This document shows positions 9,084 to 17,761 of a stretch of 64,000 nt of DNA, piece after piece (the first letter of the stretch is position 1; each line of letters opens with the position of its first letter). The position numbers were made by a program, and so were the translations under genes. The stretch covers positions 1 to 64,000 of the forward strand of contig CAJOIW010000001.1 of NCBI GenBank assembly GCA_905234845.1, written 5' to 3'. The stretch is from an uncultured Prevotella sp. Lineage in GTDB: Bacteria > Bacteroidota > Bacteroidia > Bacteroidales > Bacteroidaceae. A model generated the notes under the pieces. The model was not told where the DNA came from. It saw nothing but the letters and a program-made list of their open reading frames with translations, and searched no databases.

Positions 9084-11132
9084 ATGAAAGCAATCAAGGT
9101 AATTACTTTATCTCTCATCTCTATGTTTGCTCCCCTCCTTTGGGGAGGGGTTGGAGTTGGGTTGGCGCAGACTTTTGTGGTGGAGCATCCCATCACGTCA
9201 TCGCAGAGTTTGAACTATGTGAATAGTCGTGCACCCCTGCGTCAGCAGTGTTTCATTAAGCTACCCGTTGGTAGTATTAGACCCACCGGATGGATAGGCC
9301 GCTATCTGCAATTGCAACGCGACGGACTTACCGGTCACCTCGGAGAAATATCAGCCTGGCTTGAGAAGGAAAACAATGCCTGGCTCACCACCGGTGGTGA
9401 TCATGGATGGGAAGAAGTGCCTTACTGGCTGAAAGGCTACAGCGATCTCGCCTATATCCTTGGCGACGAACAGATGATAGCAGAGACGAAGACGTGGATA
9501 GAGGCTGTGTTCAAGAGCCAGCGTGAAGACGGATTCTTCGGACCTGTGAACATGCGGGGCGACAAACCCGAGCTCTGGGCACAGATGATCATGCTCTCCA
9601 CACTCCAGACCTATTATGAATATACTGATGACGAGCGTGTCATCGACCTTATGACCCGTTACTTCAAGTGGGAACTGCAAGTGCCCGATGAGAAATTCCT
9701 CGAAGACTATTGGGAGAACTCGCGCGGTGGCGATAACCTCTACACCGTGCTCTGGCTCTACAATCGTACGGGCGATGCCTTCCTGCTCGACCTCGCGCAC
9801 AAGATTCACCGCAATACCGCTAACTGGTGTCAGGACTCCGCGCTGCCCAACTGGCACAACGTGAATGTGGCACAGTGTTTCCGCGAGCCCGCCACCTACT
9901 GGATGCTTACGGGAGAGGATAGTTACCGTCAGGCTTCCTACAACGACCAACAACTCATCCGCCGCATTTACGGACAGGTACCTGGCGGTATGTTCGGTGG
10001 CGACGAGAACTGTCGTATGGGGTATATCGACCCCCGTCAGGGTGTAGAGACCTGTGGCATGGTTGAGCAGATGGCCAGCGACGAGATTATGTTGCGTTTC
10101 ACGGGCGATACCTATTGGGCAGAGAACTGCGAGGATGTGGCCTTCAATACCTATCCTGCCGCTACCATGCCCGACTTCCGTGCCCTTCGCTACATCACTT
10201 CGCCCAATATGGTGCAAAGCGACTCGAAGAATCATGCCCCAGGCATCGATAATAACGGACCTTTCCTCTCCATGAACCCCTTCAGCAGCCGTTGCTGCCA
10301 GCACAACCATGCACAGGGCTGGCCCTACTATAGTGAGAATCTTGTCTATGCGACACCCGACAACGGTGTGGCTTTCGTGCTCTATGGAGCCTGTGAGGCA
10401 CAGCTGAAAGTGGGCGACGACACCGACCTCACCGTAAAGGAAGAGACCCACTATCCCTTCAACGACCAGATAGACTTCACCCTCTCGCTGAAGAAAAAAG
10501 CATCGTTCCCACTATACCTGCGCATCCCCACATGGGCACAGGGCGCATCCGTCAAGATTAACGGCAAGTTGGAACAGGTACAGCTTGAGCGCGGGAAATA
10601 CGTCTGCATCAACCGCCAGTGGAAGAACGGCGACCGTATCACGCTTGCCCTTCCCATGACTCTTGGGCTCCGCCAGTGGATAGCTAACAAGAACAGCGTG
10701 TCCATCGACTATGGTCCGCTTACCCTCTCACTGAAGATTAAGGAGCGCTACGTTACTCGCGACAGCAAGGAGACCGCTATAGGCGACTCGAAATGGCAGA
10801 AGAATGCCGATGCCTCTCAGTGGCCTACAACCGAGATTTATGCCGACTCGCCGTGGAACTATGCCATCTATCTCCCTGGAGGTGAGTTGAAGATAGAGCG
10901 TGTGCGCACGCCCTGGCCTGCCGATGATTTCCCCTTCACGCCCGAAAGCACCCCTGTTAGCTTCCGTGCCAAGGGACGGCTTGTGCCTTCATGGACAATG
11001 GATAAGTATGAGCTGTGCGGTGTCCTGCCCAACGAGACTGCCGAGAAGTCAGCCGAGCTTTATGACATTGAGCTTGTCCCGATGGGAGTAGCCCGCCTGC
11101 GTATCTCCGCCTTCCCTGTGGCTAAAGAATAG
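9084..11132 (+). CDS. Glycoside hydrolase family 127-like (beta-L-arabinofuranosidase, DUF1680) protein
   Basis: LPVGSIRPTGWIGRYLQLQRDGLTGHLGEISAWLEKENNAWL...GDHGWEEVPYWLKGYSDLAY; CCQHNHAQGWPYYSENLVYAT. Confidence 0.85.
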   Translation: MKAIKVITLSLISMFAPLLWGGVGVGLAQTFVVEHPITSSQSLNYVNSRAPLRQQCFIKLPVGSIRPTGWIGRYLQLQRDGLTGHLGEISAWLEKENNAWLTTGGDHGWEEVPYWLKGYSDLAYILGDEQMIAETKTWIEAVFKSQREDGFFGPVNMRGDKPELWAQMIMLSTLQTYYEYTDDERVIDLMTRYFKWELQVPDEKFLEDYWENSRGGDNLYTVLWLYNRTGDAFLLDLAHKIHRNTANWCQDSALPNWHNVNVAQCFREPATYWMLTGEDSYRQASYNDQQLIRRIYGQVPGGMFGGDENCRMGYIDPRQGVETCGMVEQMASDEIMLRFTGDTYWAENCEDVAFNTYPAATMPDFRALRYITSPNMVQSDSKNHAPGIDNNGPFLSMNPFSSRCCQHNHAQGWPYYSENLVYATPDNGVAFVLYGACEAQLKVGDDTDLTVKEETHYPFNDQIDFTLSLKKKASFPLYLRIPTWAQGASVKINGKLEQVQLERGKYVCINRQWKNGDRITLALPMTLGLRQWIANKNSVSIDYGPLTLSLKIKERYVTRDSKETAIGDSKWQKNADASQWPTTEIYADSPWNYAIYLPGGELKIERVRTPWPADDFPFTPESTPVSFRAKGRLVPSWTMDKYELCGVLPNETAEKSAELYDIELVPMGVARLRISAFPVAKE

Positions 11133-11195
11133 AAGAAGTTTGTGACAAAAGAAGACAACTTTGTTCGCATAGTTTTTGTTACATTTATTAACAGT

Positions 11196-11232
11196 CGCCC
11201 GTTTTCTTTTAACACGAAAACGGGCGATTTTT
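11196..11232 (+). terminator. Rho-independent terminator after the GH127 gene
   Basis: CGCCCGTTTTC-n-GAAAACGGGCG followed by ATTTTT. Confidence 0.8.
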
Positions 11233-11344
11233 CGAACACGATGTGTCGTGGACGCATTTGGTGCAAGCACGCGTGTGCAATTGTCTGCTACCGCAGATAG
11301 AAGAGAGGTGAAGGACAGGGGAGGGGAGTGTGCAATTTTTGTTT

Positions 11345-11465
11345 TGCGAAAGCTATATGTTTCGCTTCCGAATGGTAAGCTTTCGCAGCATGAAAGACCG
11401 TCTTTCGCACTCCAAAAGACGGTCTTTTGCAACCCCAAACATATACCTTTCAGAAGTGATATGTG
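11345..11465 (-). repeat. Phased hairpin array, copy 1
   Basis: On the minus strand: TATGTTTGGGGTTGCAAAAGACCGTCTTTTGGAGTGCGAAAGACGGTCTTTCATGCTGCGAAAGCTTACC...; unit spacing 22/22/21 nt. Confidence 0.85.
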
Positions 11466-11535
11466 AAAAATAATGAGTTAAAAGCGCGATAGGTGATAGG
11501 TGATGGGTGTTTTTTGCTTCTGGAATGAGAAAAAA

Positions 11536-11575
11536 GTCCGACAGGAATTGTTAAAAAACTCCTGTCGGATTTTGC
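11536..11575. terminator. Bidirectional terminator hairpin after the GH92 gene
   Basis: aaaaaagTCCGACAGGAATTGTTAAAAAACTCCTGTCGGAtttt. Confidence 0.8.
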
Positions 11576-11607
11576 ATTAGTTAACATTTCTTCGTAGGCA
11601 GCGACCT

Positions 11608-13923
11608 TTATTTCTCGTTTGAGAAGGAGTAGGGTGCCGCCTTGGGGGCTGTGCCGCGCTGGCGGTTCGGCTGTGCCGACATGGTGTAGCTGATGGTACC
11701 GCCCTGCAAGAGCTCGTCGTGGGTAAGGTAGTTGCGGTCGTGGGGCTTTCCGTTGAGCTGCATCTGATTGACATAGCGATTGGCGCAGCTGTTGTTAGGT
11801 GCGTCGAAGACCACGGTGCGGCCGTTCTCGAGTGTGAGCGTGAGCTTCTTGAAGTATGGGGTGCCGAGGGCGTATTGGCCTGAGCCTGGGCAGACGGGAT
11901 AGAAGCCCATGGCGGAGAAGACGTACCAGGCAGAGGTCTGGCCGTTGTCCTCGTCGCCGCAGTAGCCGTCGGGCGTCGGCTTGTATAGCTTGTTCATGGC
12001 TTCGCGTATCCAGTACTGGCTCTTCCATGGCTGCCCGCTCCAGTTGTAGAGGTAGAGCACGTGCTGAATGGGCTGGTTGCCGTGGGCGTAGTTGCCCATG
12101 TTCATGATTTGCATCTCGCGTATCTCGTGGATGACACCGCCGTAGTAGCTGTCGTCGAAGATAGGTGGCACAACGAACACAGAGTCCATCATTTGATTGA
12201 ACATGTCGCGTCCGCCCATGAGGTCGATGAGTCCCTGCACATCATGGAATACCGACCACGTGTAGTGCCACGAGTTGCCCTCGGTGAAGGCGTCGCCCCA
12301 TTTATACGGGCTGAACGGGCTTTGGAAAGTGCCGTCCTGGTTACGCCCGCGCATCATCTTCGTTTCTTTATCGAACACGTTGCGGTAGTTGAGCGCGTGT
12401 TTCTTGAAGGGTTCCAGTTCTTTTTTCGACTTGCCGAGGGCTTGTCCGAACTTGTAGATGCACCAGTCGTCATAGGCGTATTCAAGCGTGCGGGCAACGT
12501 TCTCGTTGATTTTCACGTCGTAGGGCACGTAGCCCAACTTGTTGTAATACTCAAAACCGTAGCGGCCTGTCGACTGTATGCGCGGATGCACGGCGTTGGC
12601 TCCATGGACGACGGCTTGCCAGAGCTGCTCGGCATCGTAGCCGCGGAGACCTTTCAGGTAAGCGTCGGCGACGACGGAGGCCGAGTTGTTGCCGACCATG
12701 CAGCCGCGGTGTCCCGGGCTGGCCCATTCGGGCAGGAAGCCGCTCTCAAGCCAGGTATTGACAAGTCCTTCCTGCATTTTCTGTCCCATAGACGGATAGA
12801 CGAGGTTGACGAGGGGGAACAGACAGCGGAAGGTGTCCCAGAAACCAGTGTCGGTGAAGAGGTAGCCTGGGCGTACCTCGCCGTTGTAGGGGCTATAGTG
12901 CACGATGCCCGTGTCGGCAGTCTGCTCGGCAAAGCAGCGGGGGAACAATACCGAACGGTAGAGGCAGGAGTAGAATGTGCGTATGTTGTCTACGTTGTCG
13001 TCTTCGACCTTCATCTTGCCGAGCACCTCGTTCCAGCGGTCGCGGCCACGTTGCTTCACGTTGTCGAACTTGTAGTCGCCCAGCTCCTTCAGGTTCTGCA
13101 GAGCCTGCTCCTCGCTGATGAACGATGAGGCCACGCAGACCTCGACCACCTCGCCACGCTTTGTAGGCTGGAACTCGACGATGGCTCCGGCATGGTGGGT
13201 TTCAAGTTCGATATCGTCTTTCAACTCACAGTTCTTGTATTTGTCGCCTCGCTCCTCGCCTTCCACGTCGACAACTTTCCACGACTTGAAAGGATGGTCA
13301 AAGATGAGTACAAAGTAGTTCTTGAAGTTTCGGGGCACGCCACCGCTGTTCTTTGTTGTATAGCCGACCACCATGTTGCGCTCGGGAATGATGCGCACAT
13401 AGGAGCCACGGTCGAAGGCGTCGACAATGACGGAGGCTTTTTCAGCTGTGGGATAGGTAAAGCGCATGGCACATGCCCGCTCCGTCGGTGCCAGCTCGGC
13501 CGTCACGTCGTAATCGGCCAGATAGACACTATAGTAGTAGGGTTTGACAGTCTCGGCCTTGTGGGAGAACCACGAGGCACGACGGTCTTGATGGAATTGC
13601 GGCTCACCCGTTACGGGAAGCACTGCGAACTGCCCGTAGTCGTTAATCCATGGCGAGGGCTGGTGGGTCTGCTTGAAGCCACGAATCTTATGATGGCCAT
13701 AGACATAAGCCCATCCGTCGCCCATCGGTCCCGTCTGCGGCATCCAGAAGTTCATGCCCCAGGGCATGGCAATGGCAGGGTAGGTGTTACCTGTAGACAG
13801 TTCAAAACTCGAGTCGGTACCCATGAGCGGATTCACGTAGTCTACTGGCTCAAGCGTCTGTGCCGTCAGCGACATTGTCGCCGTCAGCAGAAGAGAGGTA
13901 AGAAAAACTTTGAATTTCATCAT
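11608..13923 (-). CDS. Glycoside hydrolase family 92 alpha-mannosidase
   Basis: YVNPLMGTDSSFELSTGNTYPAIAMPWGMNFW; GYCGDEDNGQTSAWYVFSAMGFYPVCPGSGQYALGTPYF. Confidence 0.95.
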   Translation of the reverse strand: MMKFKVFLTSLLLTATMSLTAQTLEPVDYVNPLMGTDSSFELSTGNTYPAIAMPWGMNFWMPQTGPMGDGWAYVYGHHKIRGFKQTHQPSPWINDYGQFAVLPVTGEPQFHQDRRASWFSHKAETVKPYYYSVYLADYDVTAELAPTERACAMRFTYPTAEKASVIVDAFDRGSYVRIIPERNMVVGYTTKNSGGVPRNFKNYFVLIFDHPFKSWKVVDVEGEERGDKYKNCELKDDIELETHHAGAIVEFQPTKRGEVVEVCVASSFISEEQALQNLKELGDYKFDNVKQRGRDRWNEVLGKMKVEDDNVDNIRTFYSCLYRSVLFPRCFAEQTADTGIVHYSPYNGEVRPGYLFTDTGFWDTFRCLFPLVNLVYPSMGQKMQEGLVNTWLESGFLPEWASPGHRGCMVGNNSASVVADAYLKGLRGYDAEQLWQAVVHGANAVHPRIQSTGRYGFEYYNKLGYVPYDVKINENVARTLEYAYDDWCIYKFGQALGKSKKELEPFKKHALNYRNVFDKETKMMRGRNQDGTFQSPFSPYKWGDAFTEGNSWHYTWSVFHDVQGLIDLMGGRDMFNQMMDSVFVVPPIFDDSYYGGVIHEIREMQIMNMGNYAHGNQPIQHVLYLYNWSGQPWKSQYWIREAMNKLYKPTPDGYCGDEDNGQTSAWYVFSAMGFYPVCPGSGQYALGTPYFKKLTLTLENGRTVVFDAPNNSCANRYVNQMQLNGKPHDRNYLTHDELLQGGTISYTMSAQPNRQRGTAPKAAPYSFSNEK

Positions 13924-13959
13924 CTAAGCGGTTTTGTTGGTTATATGGTTTTCTGCCTG

Positions 13960-14010
13960 CAAAGATACGATTAAGTGAGTGAAAAAACAAATTTATTTGA
14001 GTTTTTCTGA
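13960..14010 (-). promoter_or_regulatory. Bacteroidetes-type promoter for the GH92 gene
   Basis: Minus strand: TTTG-n20-TATCTTTG; the whole module resembles the one at 27165-27222. Confidence 0.75.
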
Positions 14011-14082
14011 ACGCAAGTACCTTCGACGTTAGTCAAAGATAATGAAAAAAAATGAAAAAGCGTCATCATTGTGTAAAAGTTT

Positions 14083-15636
14083 TCACTCTGCACTTGTATG
14101 GGTGCTGGCTGATGGGCGCTGGGCGTTGGCTTCCTCCCCTTTTACCCCCCTCTCCCTTTGGAGAGGGGTCGGGGGTGAGGCTGCAGGGGTTTCTCCCTCT
14201 CCTTCGGGGAGGGATGGGGAGGGGTTAGAAGGGGTTGTGGATGAGTGTTGGGCATTGGGTGATGGTTTCCTCCCTTTCGGGGAGGTTAGGAGGGGTGTAG
14301 TTTTCTTGACAGGCTCTCTCTGACCTTCTTTTTGTTCAAGGAATCGTTCTATCCGTTTGTTGGCAGAAGAGGAGTAGGCATTGAACATGTTAAAGGCGAT
14401 GAGAATGTCGGTGATGTGGTTGTCGTCAACGTATTGTCGCATGTTCTTTGTAAAATAACGGAAGTCAACAACATGGATTTCGGCAAATGAGTAGGTCATG
14501 AAACCGGGTAGTACATTGCCGAAGGAGTCCTTGATGATAAGCAGACGACGATTGGTCTTGGCATGGGTGACGATTTTCGTGAGTCGGGCATCGCCACCGA
14601 GATAGGTGCCGAAGGTGTGATGACTGCCATTGGGGAAGGAATAGAAGAGCGGGCCTTTGGCAGAACCGCTTTCACCCACTACGCGGCCGTCGTTGAGCTG
14701 ATAATCTATGTAAGTGGTGGTGTAGGAGGAGTCTTTCGGCGTGTAGTAGACGAAATCCTCGGGCGACTGCTTGACGGCAATGTCGTGGGAATAGCCGTAC
14801 ATGCTGCCTACATAGCCATGCACCACGTGGCGCTGATAACCATTCTGCAATGTGGGAAAGTTTACATTGGCTGTCTTGGCGAAGGCCGATGCGGCATAGT
14901 AGGCACCGAGCGATGACCAGTGATGGTCGGTACGCATGTAGATATCCTCAGCGGCATGTAGGGCCAATGGCGTATAGGCATCCACGGCTTTCACTCCCTT
15001 ATCGAGCAGTGAATGGATGTGCTGAATGGTGGGGCGTTGGGGTTTTACCCGTTGGCGTGCCTGATTAGGACAATAGAACTCCACGGGGATGGGTACGACC
15101 ATCGCATAGATGTTCGTTTTCGGGAAAGTTTGCTTATAGAGGTTGACCGCCTGTGCGAACTCTCCGCCACCGTCAGCCCCTCCGCCATAAGCCATGAGCG
15201 CTCTTACCACAGGAACCTTGCCCACGACGATGATGCCCGCATGAGCGATTTTTGCGTCTTCGTCAGCATTCAAGTGGTTCACATATTCGGCCATCCCTTG
15301 ATTCTCGTCTTCAGGTTGCACCTCTCCATCCTGCACAACGCCATCAGCCTTTGCTGCATGGAATGTGACTGCTTCGGTTAAGGAGAGGCGCATGAGGTCT
15401 TTCACCTGCATGCTGAGTGCCATCAGTTCGTCGCGGAATGGCTCGCTGTCACTAAACCACGAGGATATATCTTCCGTCAGAGTGCCGTCTTTCAGACGGT
15501 CAAGACTGAACTCTGGAAACTGTTTGAGTTTTCGCTTCTCTAACTCGGAAACGGTGCTACGTGGAAACGTGTCGAAGACAATGGTCACCGCGGCAAAGAC
15601 AAGTACAATGAGGGCGATATATAGTTTATGGCTCAT
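14083..15636 (-). CDS. AlgJ/AlgX-like (SGNH/DHHW family) protein with repeat-encoded C-terminal tail
   Basis: Overall DHHW-type layout (YMRTDHHWSSLGAYYAASAF; LLIIKDSFGNVLPGFMTYSFAEIHVVDFRYF); next to an MBOAT gene. Confidence 0.8.
   Translation of the reverse strand: MSHKLYIALIVLVFAAVTIVFDTFPRSTVSELEKRKLKQFPEFSLDRLKDGTLTEDISSWFSDSEPFRDELMALSMQVKDLMRLSLTEAVTFHAAKADGVVQDGEVQPEDENQGMAEYVNHLNADEDAKIAHAGIIVVGKVPVVRALMAYGGGADGGGEFAQAVNLYKQTFPKTNIYAMVVPIPVEFYCPNQARQRVKPQRPTIQHIHSLLDKGVKAVDAYTPLALHAAEDIYMRTDHHWSSLGAYYAASAFAKTANVNFPTLQNGYQRHVVHGYVGSMYGYSHDIAVKQSPEDFVYYTPKDSSYTTTYIDYQLNDGRVVGESGSAKGPLFYSFPNGSHHTFGTYLGGDARLTKIVTHAKTNRRLLIIKDSFGNVLPGFMTYSFAEIHVVDFRYFTKNMRQYVDDNHITDILIAFNMFNAYSSSANKRIERFLEQKEGQREPVKKTTPLLTSPKGRKPSPNAQHSSTTPSNPSPSLPEGEGETPAASPPTPLQRERGVKGEEANAQRPSASTHTSAE
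14132..14298. repeat. Three G/C-rich palindromic repeats inside the 3' end of the AlgJ-like ORF
   Basis: acccccctctccctttggagaggggtcgggggt; tctccctctccttcggggagggatggggagggg; ttcctccctttcggggaggttaggagggg. Confidence 0.85.
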
Positions 15637-15638
15637 GA

Positions 15639-17213
15639 TTAAAAGCGTGTATAGATAAATGCATTATTGGTTGCTCCGACGAGCAGTGCCACACTCAGGA
15701 TGAGCAGTACTACAGAGAGGAGTGCGCGAGTGATAAACAACATGGCTTCCTTACCCCATCCGCTTGGTATGCGTCGGGTATATTGCTCAGCGACAAACCG
15801 TCGTGTGGGCATGCAAAACAGTAAAGCCGCTACCCAGAGGAAGAAATGATCGGTGATCGCACTGACGGTGACAAAATCGTGAAGCGATTCGCTTTGGCCG
15901 AAGAACGACTTGAAAAAGGTTGTCATTTTTCCGAAATCATCGAAATAGAAGATGCCCCAACCGATGATGACGAGCAGTAGGCTATAGATGTGGAGCAACA
16001 CAGATGAGGGATGAGAGATAAAAGACGAGGGCCTGGGGCCATTCTCTTGCTCTTTGCTCTTTACCGTTTCGAGTGAGACATGTTTCATCGCAGCCTTCTT
16101 TTGCCCTTTGAAATACGGCAAGCGTAGCAGGGTGTATTTCTCTATCATGACGATAAGGCCGAAATAGAGACCCCAGATGATGAAATTCCATGACGCGCCG
16201 TGCCACATACCCGTAAGAAACCATACCACCATGATGTTCCACGCTTGATGGCGACGGTTGCCACCCATGGGAATATAGACATAGTCGCGGAAAAAACTGC
16301 CGAGCGACATGTGCCACCGGCGCCAGAAATCGGTGATGCTATCGCAGCAGTAGGGATGATTGAAGTTTTCCTTGAAGTGGAAACCCATGCATCGCCCCAT
16401 GCCGATGGCCATGTCGCTGTAGCCTGAAAAGTCGAAATAAATCTGCATGGTGAATGCCACAATGCCTATCCATGCCCCAGAGGTGGTGAGGTCGCCAAGG
16501 CCATTCTTTAGGAACTGGTCGGCAATTTCCGAGAACTGATTGGCAAGTATAACCTTTTTGCCTAAACCGATGAGAAAGCGATAGATGCCTTCGGAGAGGT
16601 CTTTGCTGTTCACGTGCCGGTTGTTTATCTCGACGGCGATAGTACCATAGCGTACAATGGGACCAGCGATGAGTTGCGGAAACATGGAGATATAGAGCAA
16701 CAGATCGACAAACCGACGTTGTGAAGCTGATTCTCGGCGATAAACATCTACAAGATAGGAAATGGACTGAAATGTATAGAAGGAAATGCCGATGGGTAAC
16801 GAGATGCGAGGGATGAGGGATGAGGAAAGAGGGACAAGGGAAGAAATCGTCTCAACGAAGAAACCAGCATACTTGAACGTGCCGAGAATGAGCAGGTTAC
16901 AGGCCAGACCGATAACAAGCGCAACTTTTCGGTGATGTTCCTGATGGTCAATGATGCGACCAGCAATATAATTGATGAGTACGCTCACCAGCATTAAGAA
17001 TACGTAAACGGGTTCGCCCCATGCATAGAAAATAAGAGAGAAGACCACGAGCATGGCGTTTCTTGCACTGAGACTTTCCGTCCTGTAACTCCGTTCCCCT
17101 GCTGCATTTGCTTGCAATCTTGACAGCCAACGGTCAAGGAGCATTCCCAATAGATAGCATAGTGCAAATGCTGGTATAAAAACAAAAAGGAAAAACAGGT
17201 CGGAGAATACCAT
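15639..17213 (-). CDS. MBOAT-family O-acyltransferase (AlgI/DltB-like)
   Basis: FFRDYVYIPMGGNRR..., VVWFLTGMWHGASWNFIIWGLYFG. Confidence 0.93.
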   Translation of the reverse strand: MVFSDLFFLFVFIPAFALCYLLGMLLDRWLSRLQANAAGERSYRTESLSARNAMLVVFSLIFYAWGEPVYVFLMLVSVLINYIAGRIIDHQEHHRKVALVIGLACNLLILGTFKYAGFFVETISSLVPLSSSLIPRISLPIGISFYTFQSISYLVDVYRRESASQRRFVDLLLYISMFPQLIAGPIVRYGTIAVEINNRHVNSKDLSEGIYRFLIGLGKKVILANQFSEIADQFLKNGLGDLTTSGAWIGIVAFTMQIYFDFSGYSDMAIGMGRCMGFHFKENFNHPYCCDSITDFWRRWHMSLGSFFRDYVYIPMGGNRRHQAWNIMVVWFLTGMWHGASWNFIIWGLYFGLIVMIEKYTLLRLPYFKGQKKAAMKHVSLETVKSKEQENGPRPSSFISHPSSVLLHIYSLLLVIIGWGIFYFDDFGKMTTFFKSFFGQSESLHDFVTVSAITDHFFLWVAALLFCMPTRRFVAEQYTRRIPSGWGKEAMLFITRALLSVVLLILSVALLVGATNNAFIYTRF

Positions 17214-17296
17214 TGTTGTTTACGGTTTACAGAGCGCTTTGCTAATAAATAATGAATAAAGAAAAAAGGACAATGATAAAGTTTATTTTTTTTATT

Positions 17297-17761
17297 TTAT
17301 TCTTTGACGGGTATAATGTCGCGTGAGCCATCGGGGTTGACACGGATACTGATGCGGAGGGTGTCTGCGGGTAGAATGGGCTCGATGAGTTCTGGCCACT
17401 CGATGATACAGGGGTTTCCGGAATAAAAATAGTCTTCGACTCCAATGTCGAGTGCCTCTTGCAAGTTGCGCAAACGGTAGAAGTCGAAGTGGTAGAGGGG
17501 CCTCACCCCCGCCCCCTCTCCAACGGGAGAGGGGAGGAAAGTGTATTCGTTGACGATGGCGAAGGTGGGAGAGGTGACGGGGTCGGTGATGCCGAGCTCA
17601 TGGGCTATAGCGCTGACGAGGGTGGTTTTTCCTGCTCCCATTGGTGCGTAGAGGGCGATACAAAGAGATGGTTGACGGTTGACGGGTGGTAGGAAATGGG
17701 CGATAATCTGTCGGGCTGCTTGGGGGAGTTCGGCAAGGGTGGCTACGTGGATGGTGTTCAT
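17297..17761 (-). CDS. tsaE: tRNA threonylcarbamoyladenosine biosynthesis ATPase TsaE, with short repeat-encoded insert
   Basis: Walker A GAGKTTLVSAIAHELG; VTSPTFAIVNEY; YHFDFYRLRN; EWPELIE. Confidence 0.93.
   Translation of the reverse strand: MNTIHVATLAELPQAARQIIAHFLPPVNRQPSLCIALYAPMGAGKTTLVSAIAHELGITDPVTSPTFAIVNEYTFLPSPVGEGAGVRPLYHFDFYRLRNLQEALDIGVEDYFYSGNPCIIEWPELIEPILPADTLRISIRVNPDGSRDIIPVKE
17497..17536. repeat. G/C-rich palindromic repeat in tsaE
   Basis: ggggcctcacccccgccccctctccaacgggagagggg; encodes LPSPVGEGAGVRP. Confidence 0.8.

Noticed and set aside
11176-11466. ORF 11176-11466 and the overlapping ORF at 11049-11438
   Set aside because: Composed of a terminator and the phased hairpin array; low-quality translation.
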